DNA of 64,000 bases. Origin: Umbilicaria muhlenbergii. Taxonomy: Eukaryota > Ascomycota > Lecanoromycetes > Umbilicariales > Umbilicariaceae. This document shows positions 44,801 through 57,443 of this stretch, one piece after another. The notes below the pieces were generated by a model, which worked only from the letters and a program-made list of their open reading frames with translations, made no database searches and was not told the DNA's origin. Location of the stretch: the NCBI GenBank assembly GCA_000611775.1, contig KK106981.1, positions 8,603,431-8,667,430 of the forward strand. Direction: 5' to 3'. The first letter of the stretch is position 1. Each line of letters opens with the position of its first letter. The position numbers were made by a program, and so were the translations under genes.

Positions 44801-45609
44801 CTGAAAAGTGATCAAATCCTCAACAGACTTTTTCATTCATATTCAGTAGAACACCTGCTTAACATCTAGCTTGATAAAAATCTTTACTTTAATCAATTGA
44901 GTCAGTGTCTCCTCAATCAGAGGTAGAGGGTATTTTTTTTTTGTGATGATGTTGAGTTTCTGATAATCAACACAGAAACATCACCCCTCCTCTGACTTCT
45001 TCATAAACAGGACTGATGATGCATAAGAAGTGTCATTAAAGATTATGAAACTCTTCTTCAGATGATTCTTCAGGTAAGTCTTAATTAACTGCAACTGCTT
45101 TAATGATATGCTGTACAAGAGGCTTGAGGTCAGGTTATTCTCATCTTTCAAGATGATATCATGATTCACTTTTTCCTTATGTAGCAGCAGCTGATCTGAT
45201 GCTGTCTTGCTGAAAACCTTCATGAACTTTTAATACTGATGAGGTAATTTTTTCTTTACTCTTTGATTCAGCTTCATTTTTATCTTACAGCAGCAGACAG
45301 GAGTTCCTTCAGTTTTTTATTAAATAATCAACCTCATGAATGTTAATGACATTAATAATCACCTCTTCTCTTTTAACATTGTGTAGAAAGTTTCCTGCTT
45401 TCAGAAGTGTAATATTCACTTCTTAATAAAAAGAAGATTCATGATCCTTTGATTTCTTCACATTTAATGAACTTTGACCTTTATTCATTAAATTACTCAT
45501 GTGGTTCATTGAATCTTCCTTTTTGTTCAGCTGTTTTTTCATCTCATTAATTTTAATCTGCTGTTGAGCTCTTCATGTCTTTGATTGTGCCTGCAATTGT
45601 AGGACTGAC

Positions 45610-46281
45610 TAGGCTGTCACTGCAGATCAGGGCGACACTGAGTCAGGCCGGGTCAGGCCGGGTCAGGTGGCAGTGTCTCAGTGATTTTGAACTCACCTTG
45701 GCGTGTCGGGTCGGGGCGGGTAATGAAGGCAGACACTGAGGGAAATTAGGACACTGAGAGCCGCAATAATTAGGGCTAAACCCTTCCATAATTTAATATA
45801 TTATAGAACTCAACGCGCCCGTCAATTCTATGCAAAAATCATCAAGAACGGATCGCTGCGCATTAAGTTATGTGAGTTTGAAAGTTGACACTTTCGTGAA
45901 GTTGATTGATTGACGATGTTCGCCACCCTGAACTTCAAACCCACACAACGCAATGCGCCGCGATCCGTTTTTGATGATTTTTGCATCAAATTGACGGGCG
46001 CATTAAGCTCTACAATTCAATAGAGTTGCAAAGAAATCAAGTCGCAATGTCATATTTAATAAGGGCATTACCTTGCGGCCTTATCTATTTTTTGAAGTTC
46101 GCGGCTCAAAAATTAAAGTTTAGCGCGCGGGAGTTAACCTGATTGAGTTAGTTCAGTGTCTATGTGGGTACCTCAGGGTCAACCCGGTTGGCCACTGGAT
46201 ACCGGGTCCGTGGAGGGGCTGGACCCGTGGGTCAGGTCTTTGACCATGGACCTGACCTGACCTGACCCAAATGACAGCCTA
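45610..46281 (-). mobile_element. Non-autonomous hAT element (MITE), copy 3
   Basis: 672 bp, same orientation as copy 2, TAGGCTGTCA/TGACAGCCTA ends and 8-bp duplication GGACTGAC (45602-45609, 46282-46289). It lies inside the family-B Gypsy element. Internal sequence differs from the other copies over a short stretch near 46,020-46,140. Confidence 0.92.
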
Positions 46282-46307
46282 GGACTGACTTTTTAAGAGG
46301 CTTAATG

Positions 46308-49300
46308 TGTTATGACATGATCAACTGACACTGATGAATATGAAATTACCTGATGTTAAACTAAATTGAGACTAGTGTGTCTTGACACTTTGACATTTAT
46401 GTCATGACTGCACTTACAAGACTGCTTCCTTCTTTGTACTTTTTTAAGTTCAAATAACTCATCTCTTGCAACAGTTTTAAGCCTGCTTATGAAGTGAAAT
46501 AGTTAACTGTAACATTAAAAAAGTATCAACACTCTTTTCAACCTCTGAAGGTGACAGAATATCAGCTGAGATAAACACATGTGTTGATGAAAAAATTCTT
46601 CCTCAACATCATTAAATGTCTCAATTCACAGTCTACTGAGTGATCAGGAGGTTCCTAGAACATTTTAAATTCATTAATTAATTATCAACAATCAATTCTC
46701 AAGTCCTGTGAGAAGTAAGCAATGAATGATTAAGAAGTACTCTGTCACAGTGACAGATAACTGTGAGAAGCAGTTATAATAAATAGAAAGTTCTGCAACA
46801 TGTAAGCACTTTTAAAGACTTATTTGTAAACACAGACAACTGCAGTAGAGGCAGTTGAAAGAGCAAGGTTCTGAATTAAATAATCTCAACATTAAGAGTA
46901 AATATCTGAAGCATTGAAGGAATCATGATTAAATCACATCAGAAGAGAGAAATCTCTTCTTAATTTAAAAGATTATCCTTGACTGAAGGACAGTTAGATA
47001 ATCATAAGAGATTAAAAACAATAAACATCATGAAGATGAACTCTTGAGGTGAAGTGATCTTTAAAAACTTACAGTGATGAATAACACATGATTCAGAGAA
47101 CACCTGCCATTTAATGTTGAAAGCACTAAATCAGAGAGATTTCTACAAGGCACAGATTTAAAATTTAAAAGAACAGAATAATCAGAAAAACTCTCAAATA
47201 AAGAAGTTAACAACTGAGAAACAAAAACTGAAACAGAATGTGTTGAAGTTAACTTGATGATTTAACAATTCTGAAGCAGAGAGGTTAAGAAAAGGCACAT
47301 TTAAATTAAATGTGAGTAATGCAACAAAGAAGTATTCAGTGAAGTTTTTAAATTTATTAATTCTGAATGATGATCTTAAGCTCACATTTCAGGTATAAAA
47401 TGATCAGATGAAGAGCAAGTTATGAATTAATGATGATTGATTCAATCAGCCAGATCAGGATGAAGCTGAACATGTTAAAGTGATTTACATCAAGATGTGA
47501 GTTGACAGCAAGGCTGCTGAACACCTTTATTCATGATTGAAGGCTCAGTCAGGAAGAGAGATTTATGTTGAAAAATTATTCAATGCTTAAAAAACATCTT
47601 TGAGAATTCAGATCATCATTTGAAGACATGAGAGCAGTTGAAGAAGTTCAAGATGTCTTATCTTGAGAACTTTAACATGTTTCAGTCAGAGTTTCTATGA
47701 TTAATGAATTCAGTGAAGATGCCAATGAATCAGTGAAAAGAGAAAATTCATGACAAGTTATATGACTCACTCTGAGTTCAAATGAAAATCTATGTCACTG
47801 ATGAGGACATGTCATTTAACACTTATTATAAAAAGGCTTAACAGTTCATAAGAGGTCTTGTCAAAGCTGATGAGAGAATTAAGAAATGAAAGAATCAGCA
47901 GGAGCTGCAGAGGAAATAATTAACTTTTAAATTTAAAAAGAAGACAATCATCACAATCATCATCATCATATGAGAAGCAATCAAGTTAATGTTAATTAAT
48001 GTAACATGTTACATCTGCAATAAGAAAGAACATCTAGTGAGGAATTATCCTGATAAGTTAAAAAAAGCTGAGACAAAAGCTGTAAAGTCTGATCATTCAG
48101 ATTCAGAAAATGAGTTACTTTAAATGAAGTCTTCACTCTAAAGTTAATAGAAGGAGCAAAGATAAGCAAGATGAAAATATTAAACATTTTAAAAGAATCA
48201 TCATTAACCTGAGATTATCAACTTGCAGTTAATAACTTAATCATGAGGGTAACAGCTCTGCTAAACATCAGTATTACTGAGAAGATCTTTATTCACAAGA
48301 AGCACTTTGAATTTGTGAAAAAACACTTACAGTTATACATCAAGACAGCACAGAAGTCAGTTCTTTTAACAAGTTATAATAATTAAAATACTGAGGTGAT
48401 CTTCAGAGCATTTACAGCAAACTTAATGATTGACAGAAGATGAATTCCTACTCACTTCTTATTTTATAATATCAGCAGGCATGATGTCCTGATCAGGAGG
48501 AAATAATTTGAAAAGACTTAAATCTTAATTGATTATTTTAATTGAAAGCTGATTTGACCTGAGGAGGCTCAGTATCAGGCAAGCAAGAACTTGATAATGT
48601 CAAGATGAGAAATTCAACTATTAAAACTCATATCAGAGCATCAGGCAGATGCTGAATGACATGATAATCTGCATGAGGCAGTCACATCAACTCAAATTCT
48701 CAGAAGGGTAGAGGACAACAGTCATCATTTATAAACATTAAAAAAGTCAGTTCTGCAGTTACAAGCACAATCAAAGACATAAAAAGCTCAACAGCAGGTT
48801 AACATCAATGAGATGAAAAAATAATTGAATGAAAAGAAAGATTCAATGAATCACATGAGTAATTTAATGAACAAAGATTAAAGTTCATTGAATGTAAAGA
48901 AATCAAAGGATCATAAACCTCCTCTTTATCAAGAAGTGAATATTATACTTCTGAAAACAAAAAACTTTCTACACAATGTCAGAAGAGAAGAGGTGATTAT
49001 TAACATTATTAATATTCATGAGGTTGATTATTTAATAAAAAACTGAAGGAACTCCTGTCTGCTGCTGCAGAATAAAATGAAGTTGAATCAAAGAATAAAA
49101 AAAAAATTACCTCATCAGTATTAAGAGTTTGCAGAGGTTTTCAGCAAGACAGCATCAGATCAGCTGCCTTTATATAAGAAATAAGTGAATCATGATATCA
49201 TCTTAAAAGATGAAAACAACCTGACCTCAAGCCCCTTGTACAGCATGTCACTGAAACAGCTAAAGTTGATTAAAGCTTACCTTGAAGATCACTTGAAAAA

Positions 49301-52300
49301 GAGTTTCATAATCTTTAATGATACTTCTTACACTTCATCAGTTCTCTTTGCAAAGAAACCTGAAGAGGGATGATGTTTTTGCATTAATTACTGAAAGCTC
49401 AATGCAATCATTAAGAAGAATAAATACCTCTTGCCTTTAATTGAAGAGACTTTAGCATGACTGATTAAAACAAAGATTTTTATCAAGTTAAACATGAAGC
49501 AGGCATTTTACTGAATAAGAATAAGAAAGTCTGTTGAGGATTTAATTATCTTTCATATAAGGTATAAATCTTATAAATATAAGGTTTTATCTTTCAGTCT
49601 TTGCAATGAACTCATCTTTTTTTAAAAATATATTAATAACATCTTGTTTAATTACCTGAATAATTTCTGCACAGCTTATGTGAATGACATTTTAATCTAC
49701 TCAGAGGATCTGTTGAAACATGACACTCAAGTTAAAAAAGTGCTTCAACACCTTAAGGAAGCAGGCCTACAAGTGAACATAAAGAAGAGTGAGTTCAATA
49801 TTCAATTTATCAAGTTTCTGAGCTTCATCATCAGCACTGAAGGTATCACAATGAACTCAGACAAAGTTTTCATTATTAAGAATTAACTGTTATTAAAATT
49901 AATTAAGGAAATTCAGTTCTTTCTGAGATTCTGCAACTTTTATCATTGCTCATTGAAAAAATAAGGCTGAGTTGTACACTTGTTGACAAAGTTGACTACA
50001 AAAGGAGCTTGACACTTCTTAAAAGAGTTGAAAATTCAAGCTGTTAAGAAGGCAAAAGAGCTTGTGTTATTAAATGCTGTCTGAGCTCACTACTCACCTT
50101 ATTTGAAAACTTGAATGAAGACAGACATCAGCAACAGAGTTGTTGCAGAAGTGCTCACTCAACAACAGAAAGATGATAAGTGAAAATCTGTAATATACTT
50201 CTCAAAGACAATATCACCTGAGGAAATATGATATGAGATTCACAACAAAGAGATGCTAACAGTTATTAAAGCTCTTCAAGAATGACATGACATGTTATTA
50301 AGTCTACAAGCAGTCTCTTTTGTCATAATTACAGATCATCATGCTCTAGAGTACTTTATCATCAAGTGATTACTTAATTCACAGCAAGCTAGATGAGCTG
50401 ATATTGTGATAAATTACAACTTCAAGATTATTTATCACTCAAGAACAGTCAACATCATTGTTGATGCTTTAACAAGAAAACATGATGAGTTGATTACTCA
50501 GAAAGAAAAGAACATCACTGCATAAACATAATTATTTCTGAATTCTAATTACATAATAATCATAATAAGTGAGGGTTCAATGAATGTTGAAAGTGATTCA
50601 CTGAATGAGATTGAACAAGTGAAAAATTCTTATCAGCTGATGAATCAGATTCTGCAAGTCAATCACTCTCATGAATCACTGAATCAGTATCATCAGATGA
50701 CAAGAAAGAAGAAATAAAGTTGAAAGCTTTAAAACAACCTTTTTATATGATTTGAGAAGCTCATGATGCTGAATGTGAATGCTTTGCAGACTCATTTGAT
50801 TAATGAGGCTCATTCAACATCAGTGATGATGCACTCAGGCAAGATTAAGATGACAAAGTTGTTGTCAGTTCAGTACTACTGATCAGGTCTGTCAAATGAC
50901 TGTTTAATTTTTGTTTTAAACTGTTGAACATGTTGTTGAATGCATGTACCTTGAGACAAGACCTCAGGCCTACTTCATCTGTTATTAATTAAAGATAAGT
51001 GTTGACAGCATGTCTCATTTGACTTTAAATTCTTCTCATGAGACAAGAAAGGCTTTGACAACATATTCATCATTATTAATCACTTTAAAAAAAGGGCCTT
51101 TTCACTGTCATGTTAAAAGACAGTTATGACAGCTCAAGCTGCACAATTATATTATGAGTACATTTAAAGGATTTATGAAACACCTGAGACAGCAACATCA
51201 GATTGAGGTTCTCAGTTCATCTCAGCATTCATGAATGAACTCTGCAAGCTTGTGAAGGTAAAGCAAAAGCTTTCAACAGCATATCACTCATAAACTGATG
51301 AAAGCACTGAGGTACTGAATCAATACATCAATCAACAGCTTCACCCCTTTATGAATCACTTTCAAAACAACTGATCAGACCTTTTATTAATAATGAACTT
51401 CACTCAAGCAGTTCTCATTCATGAGTTCATAAGCATATGATCTTATGAGTTGAAGCTGAGACAGACCTCTCATTTATACTTTCATTAAAAAGAGTGAATG
51501 CAATCCTCAAGCACAGTGAGAGAGCAGCTCACATGTGAAAAGGCTTAAACCTTTATCATCAAGACACATGATGTTGTAAAATGAGTAAAGAGCAACCTGA
51601 AATGAGCTTAAAATAAAATGACAGGTCAGGCAAATAAGCACTGAAGGAAATTAAACTTCTTCATTAATAATTGAGTTTATGTTACTCAAAAGAACTGAAC
51701 CACTGAAAGACTTAACTTAAAGTTGAATCATCAAGTGACAGGCCTTTACTGAATTCTCAGCATGAAAGATCACTCTTATGTTTTGAAGTTACTTGAACAC
51801 ATAAAGATGAACAACATCTTTCATGCTGATCATTTAAGAAAGGCGGTGAATGATTTAATGCTGAATCAAATTCAGGACTCAGAGTCACTGACTGAAGTTA
51901 ATAATCAGCTCAAGTACACAGTGAAAAAAATCTTAACAAGCTGAATTCACAACAATGTCTTGCAATATCAAGTGACTTGAGAGGGATATGATTCAGACTC
52001 TGAATAATATGATGCTGATGACTTTATAAGATCATCTTAATAGGTAAAGAATTATCATAACTCTTATTTAAATGAGGCAGAGTCATCAAGGAGACTACAA
52101 GTTTAATTAAATGCTTACAAGTCAGGTAAAGAGCTGAACTTGATGAATGAAAACAACATGACAATCAATAAAAAACTTAAGAGACAATTAAGATGAAAAG
52201 TTTAAAATGAAAACTGAGGACAGTCCTTCTGTCTGAAGAAAAATGATGTTATGACATGATTAATTAACACTGATGAATATGAAATTACCTGATGTTAAAT

Positions 52301-52453
52301 TAAATTGAGATTAGTGTGTCTTGACATCTTGACATTTATGTCATGACTGCACTTACAAGACTGCTTCCTTCTTTGTACTTTTTTAAGTTCAAATAATTCA
52401 CCTCTTACAACAGTTTTAAGCTTGTTTATGAAGTGAAATAATTAACTGTAACA
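46308..52453 (+). mobile_element. Chromodomain-type Ty3/Gypsy element, family B, second copy nested in the first, broken
   Basis: 6,146 bp. LTRs of 207 bp at 46308-46514 and 52247-52453; the 5-bp duplication reads TAATG on the left and CAATG on the right, one transition apart. Parts in order on the plus strand: gag (about 46.9-48.2 kb), reverse transcriptase (about 49.2-49.95), RNase H (about 49.95-50.5), integrase (about 50.8-51.5) and an integrase tail with a likely chromodomain (about 51.76-52.05). It inserted, in opposite orientation, into a member of its own family. Dozens of breaks; dead. Confidence 0.9.
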
Positions 52454-52869
52454 CAATGAATCTTTTCTTTCATTCATTTAACCTCATTAAATGTTCAGTA
52501 TCCTCATGATTAACTTTACTGAGTATTTTCATGATTTCATCCCTTTCTGCTCTTCTGAGAATTCAGGTTGATGTGACTGCTTCATGCAGATTATCATGTC
52601 ATTCAGCATCTGCCTGATGCTTTGATATGAGTTTCAGTAATTGAATTTCTCATTTTAACATTATCAAGTTTCTGCTTATTTGATATTAAGTCTTCTCAGG
52701 TCAAATCAGCTTCTGATTAAAATAATTAATTAAGATTTTAATCTTCTTGAATCATTTCCTCTTGATCAGAACATCATATCAGCTGATATCATAAAATAAG
52801 AAGTGAGTAGAGATTCATCTCTCATTAATCACTAAGTTTACAGTAAATGCTTTGAAGATCATTTCAGTC

Positions 52870-53775
52870 ATCAGCAATTTAACAAGTTAACTCTGAGTTA
52901 GTTTTTAACACTTTGAGTGCTCTGAGCTTCTGATCTCATGTCTCAGCTAACAGCCGCTCTTAGCACCCTTTGAGCGCTTTGAGCTCAACCTTAAATCTTG
53001 AGCGGAACATCAAAATTTTGTGATAAAAAAACAGTTATTAAAACAATTGTTTAAACAAGTACACACACAGTGTTATAATAACAGTAAAACTTATAATAAG
53101 TAAACTTTTGCTAAAATTTACTTTTCTGCAATAAAAAATCATGATTTGTTGAGTCTGAAAGCACTCTATAAGTGTTGAGTTCTGAATATTTAAAGAACTT
53201 CAAGATTCTCATCACTTAAAAATTTACACACTTTAATAACTTTTGCAACTCAACAGATATGAAGAAACTTTCAATGCATAAATTATAAAAAACAGTATTA
53301 TCTATTAATGTTAAATTAAAAGTTTCTTCATAACTGCAGTTGTTGTTAAGTTATATTTAATTCAAGTTTTCAACAGCGAAAAATCTTTCAAAAAAAGTCA
53401 CATACTTTGAATAACTATTGCGCTTTTATACTTATAATATAACTTTCAGTTTATAAGTTGTAGAAAATAAGCTGTTTAAGAGTTTTCTTATACAAAGTTT
53501 CTTTTTATGTATTGTTGTTGTTGAGTTATTCAAAAAGGCATTAAAAGAAATTAAAACTTATAAAGAAATCTTTAGTTTGTAAAGTGTACAGAATAAAGAG
53601 ATCTAAAACTTTTCAATAAAAAGTTTTTTATTATTCATGAAGGTATAATAGTTAATTAAAGTGTAAGATTTGTATGAGCTCATTTACTGCTCAGAGAGTG
53701 CTCTGAGCGCATAAAGTACTATTAACTAAAACCTTATTTTTGAGCGGGCTGTCAAGTTGTGAATGACATTTCAAT
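52870..53775. mobile_element. Unclassified 0.9-kb AT-rich insert inside the family-B element
   Basis: The sister element at 48.3-48.4 kb has no counterpart for this stretch: homology ends near 52867 and resumes near 53775. The insert is very AT-rich inside, with GC-rich, GAGCGC/GCTC-rich words near both ends (about 52915-53010 and 53670-53757) and weakly matching inverted ends (AACAGCCGCTC versus GACAGCCCGCTC). It has no coding capacity. A MITE is the likeliest reading, but I cannot define exact ends or a target duplication. Confidence 0.45.
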
Positions 53776-55840
53776 TATTATATCTTGTTAAGAGAATTAA
53801 CCTCTGTGCTGTTCTGATATACAATTGCAGGCACTTTTTCATAAATTTAAAGTGCTTCTTGTGAATGAAAGTCTTCTCAGCAGCACTGATGTTTAACAGA
53901 GCTGCTACCCTCATGATTAAGCTGTTGACTGCAAGTTGACAATCTCAGGTTAATGATAATCTTTTTAAAATGTTTAACATTTTCATCTTGCTTATCTTTG
54001 CTCCTTTTATTAACTCTAGGGTGAAGACTTCACCTAGAGTAACTCATTTTTCAAATCTGAATGATCAGAGTTTACAGTCTTTGCCTCAGCTTTCTTTAAC
54101 TTATTAAAATAATTCCTCACTAGATGTTCTTTCTTATTGCAAGTATAACATATTATGTTAATTAACATTGATTTGATTGCTTTTCATGTGACAGCAGTGA
54201 TGATTATCTTCTTTTTAAATTTAAAAGTTGACTGCTTTCTCTGCAGCTCTTGCTGATATTTTTATTTCTTTCATTTTTTAATTCTCTTGTCAGCTTTAAC
54301 AAGATCTCTCATAAACTGTTGAGCCTTCTTATAATAAACATTGAATGACATGTCCTCATCAGTGACATAAATTTTCATTTGAACTTGAAGTGAGTTATAT
54401 AACTTATCATGAATTTCCTCTTTTCACTGATCTGTTGATATCTTCACTGAATTTGCTAATCATATAAACTCTGACTGAAACATGTTGAAATTCTCAAGAT
54501 ATGACATCTTAAGCTTCTTCAGCTGCTCTCATGTCTTTAAGTGATAATCTGAATTCTTGAAGATGTTTTCAAGACATTGAATAATCTTCTTAACATAAAT
54601 CACTCTTCCTGACTGAGCCTTCAGTCATGAATAAAGGTGTTCAGCAGCTTTGCTGTTAATTTAAGTTTTTATGTAAATCACTCTGACATGTTCAGCTTCA
54701 TTTAAGTCTGATTGATTGAATTAATCATTATTAATTTATAACTTGCTCTTTATCTGATTATTTCATACCTGGAATGTGAGTTTAAGATTATTATTCAAAA
54801 TTAATGAATTTGAAAACTTCACTGAACACTTCTTCATTGCATCATTTATGTTTAATTTAAATGTGCCTTCTCTTGACTGCTCTACTTCAGGATTGTTAAG
54901 TTGACTTCAACACATCTTGTTTCTCTGTTGACAACTTCTTTATCTGAGAATCTTTTTAATTATTTTGTTCTTTTAAATCTTGTATTTGTACCTTGTATGA
55001 ATCTCTCTGATTTAGCGCCTTCAACACTAGATGACAGGTGTTCTCTGAATTATGTGTTACTTATCATTATAAGTTTTCAGAGGTCACCTCACCTCAAGAG
55101 TTCATCTTTGTGATGTTTATTATTTTTAATCTCTCATGATCATCTGACTGTCCTTCAGTCAAGAATAATTTTTTAAATTAAAGAGAAGTCTCTCTCTCCT
55201 GATGTGATTTAATCATGATTTCTTTAATGCTTCAGACACTTACTCTTGATGCTCAGATTATTTAATTCAAAACCTTGCTCTTTCAACTGCCTTTACTGCA
55301 GTTGTCTGTGTCTACAAATAAATCTTTGAGGGTGTTTACATGTTGCAGGACTTTTCATTTATTATAACTGCTTCTTGCAGTTACCTGTCACTGTGACAGA
55401 GTACTTCTTAATTGTTCATTGCTTACTTCTCACAAGACTTGAGAATTGATTGTTGATAATTAATTAATGAATTTAAGGTGTTTTAAGAACTTCTTGATCA
55501 CTTGATAAACTGTGAGTTGAGATGTTTGATGATGTTGAGGAAGAATTTTTTTCATCAACACATGTGTTTATCTCAGCTGGTATTCTGTCACCTTCAGAGG
55601 TTGAAAAGAGTGTGAGGTACTTTTTTAATGTTACAGTTAATTATTTTACTTCATAAGCAGGCTTAAAACTGTTGCAAGAGGTAAGTTATTTAAATTTAAA
55701 AAAGTACAAAGAAGGAAGCAGTCTTGTGAGTGTGATCATGATATAAATGTCAGAGTGTCAAGACACACTAATCTCAATCTAGTTTAACATCAGGTAATTC
55801 AATATTCATCAGTGTCAGTTGATCATGTCATAACATAAAC

Positions 55841-56236
55841 TTAAACTTAGTTCACGTTTGAAAAGATCAGAAATGATATAAGATAATTTTATATGAATTA
55901 TTCACAGAGATTTTTAACAATGCAGAGGGGATGCAACTGCTAAAAAATAAGATTGAAATCTTCAATAAAGGTTTAAAATTGATGTGCAAATCAAGCTGAA
56001 TGTTTACAGCAGAGAGTAAAAAATTTAAAAGACATTCATCTGCAGTCATTGCCTTCACAAGCAGTCAAGAGGCTGAAAAAGCCTTGAGAACTAAATTAAT
56101 AATGACTGAAAATTCACTGCATACCACAGAATACACAGACTGCAAACTGTATGAGCAATGCATCAAATGTCAAGGATTTGACCACACACAGCATAAGTGC
56201 ACACATGAAGCCAAATGCCAAATATGCACTGAAAAT
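55841..56236 (+). pseudogene. LINE copy 3 ORF1, C-terminal part with first zinc knuckles
   Basis: Resumes the LINE after the Gypsy insertion. Readable: FTSSQEAEKALRTKLIMTENSLHTTEYTDCKLYEQCIKCQGFDHTQHKCTHEAKCQICTEN, with Cys/His spacing of CCHC knuckles as in Tad-like ORF1. Interrupted by hAT copy 4 in the middle of a knuckle. Confidence 0.8.
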
Positions 56237-56899
56237 TAGGCTGTCATTTGAGTCAGGTCAGGCCAGGTTCATGGTCAAAGACCTGACTCACGGGTTCAAC
56301 CCCTCCACGGACCCGGTATTCAGTGGTCAACCGGGTCGACCCTGAGGTACTCACATGAACACTGAACTAACTCAATGCGGCTAGAAAAAAGCTTAACTTT
56401 AAGTGAGGAACTTCAAAAAGTTGATGAGGCCACAAGGTAATGAGCTTATCAGATATCACATTGTAAGTGATTTTTTTGAGCAACACATATAAGTTGTAGA
56501 GCTCAATGCGCCCGTCAATTCTATGCAAAAATTATCAAAAACGGATCACGGCGCATTGAGTTGTGTGGGTTTGAAGTTCAGGGTGGTGAACATCGTCAAT
56601 CAATCAACTTCACGAAAGTGTCAACTTTCAAACTCACATAACTTAATACGCAGCGATCCGTTTTTGATGATTTTTACACAGAATTGACGGGCGCATTGAG
56701 CTCTATGATATCTGAAATTATGGAAGGGTTTAGCCCTAATTATTGCGGCTCTCAGTGTCCTAATTACCCTCAGTGTCTGCCTTCAATACCCGCCCTGACT
56801 CAACATGTCAAGGTGAGTTCAAAATCACTGAGACACTGTCACCTGACCCGGCCTGACCCGGCCTGACTCAGTGTCGCCCCGACCCGCAGTGACAGCCTA
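56237..56899 (+). mobile_element. Non-autonomous hAT element (MITE), copy 4
   Basis: 663 bp, same orientation and same length as copy 1, with TAGGCTGTCA/TGACAGCCTA ends and 8-bp duplication CTGAAAAT (56229-56236, 56900-56907). Compared with copy 1 the GC-rich left end has lost several GGGTCGGG words to GAGTCAGG-type words (G to A, including CpG to CpA), so it has decayed more. Confidence 0.93.
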
Positions 56900-56907
56900 C
56901 TGAAAAT

Positions 56908-57443
56908 TATTATATCAGGAAGCACATGTGCTTTATTTGCAAAAATGAACAAGAAATATGCGGACACACAATAATAAAGTGTGCAAATTGCAAAGAAAAT
57001 CACCAGGTGAATAGTAAAGACTGTAAATATTACAGAGCAGTTGAACCTTATTCAGCAGACAGAGACCCTTTAATCATGAATGAATAATATGTAGTATAAA
57101 CACACAACATTTAAACACAAACCTGCAGGAATTATTTAAAATACAGATTTTTCAACATAACTGCAATAGATCAACAAATGTCATGCAATCATGTCTAGAA
57201 GCTGCGATGGGGAAAATAAATATTGTGTTAATTCAAGAACCATGAATTGAGCCAAATAACAATACTATTTTACACTCAGCATTTACTAGCATTATCTCAA
57301 CATCAGAACTCAGATCACGAGTTTTAACATTTATTATAAAAGCAAACAAAGGAATAAAATGCACACTTAGATTAAACATATCAAAGGTTGCAGATTTACA
57401 AGCTCTGTTTATTTCTGCATCAGGTTTAGAAGAAATTCTACTG
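56908..57443 (+). pseudogene. LINE copy 3: end of ORF1 (zinc knuckles) and start of ORF2 (endonuclease)
   Basis: ORF1 continues with HMCFICKNEQEICGHTIIKCANCKENHQVNSKDCKYYRAVEPY, further knuckle-like Cys/His groups, and ends about 57,086. ORF2 follows: INIVLIQEP, then SAFTSIISTSELRSRVLTFIIKANKGIKC and ISASGLEEILL of the AP-endonuclease. The copy is cut at 57,443 by the T-tract of a minus-strand LINE; its remainder is not in the window. Confidence 0.8.

Larger units (their letters stand above)
41871..55835 (-). mobile_element. Chromodomain-type Ty3/Gypsy element, family B (207-bp LTRs), broken and split by later insertions
   Basis: LTRs of 207 bp at 41871-42077 and 55629-55835, TG...CA ends, 5-bp duplication TAAAC on both sides. 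Coding parts are on the minus strand: gag region at about 55.6-52.5 kb, reverse transcriptase at about 45.2-44.4 kb, integrase at about 43.3-42.6 kb and an integrase tail followed by a likely chromodomain at about 42.6-42.25 kb. Three later insertions separate these parts: a second family-B element (46308-52453), hAT copy 3 (45610-46281) and an unclassified 0.9-kb insert (about 52870-53775). Without them it would be about 6.2 kb. Dozens of breaks; dead. It sits inside ORF1 of LINE copy 3. Confidence 0.88.
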
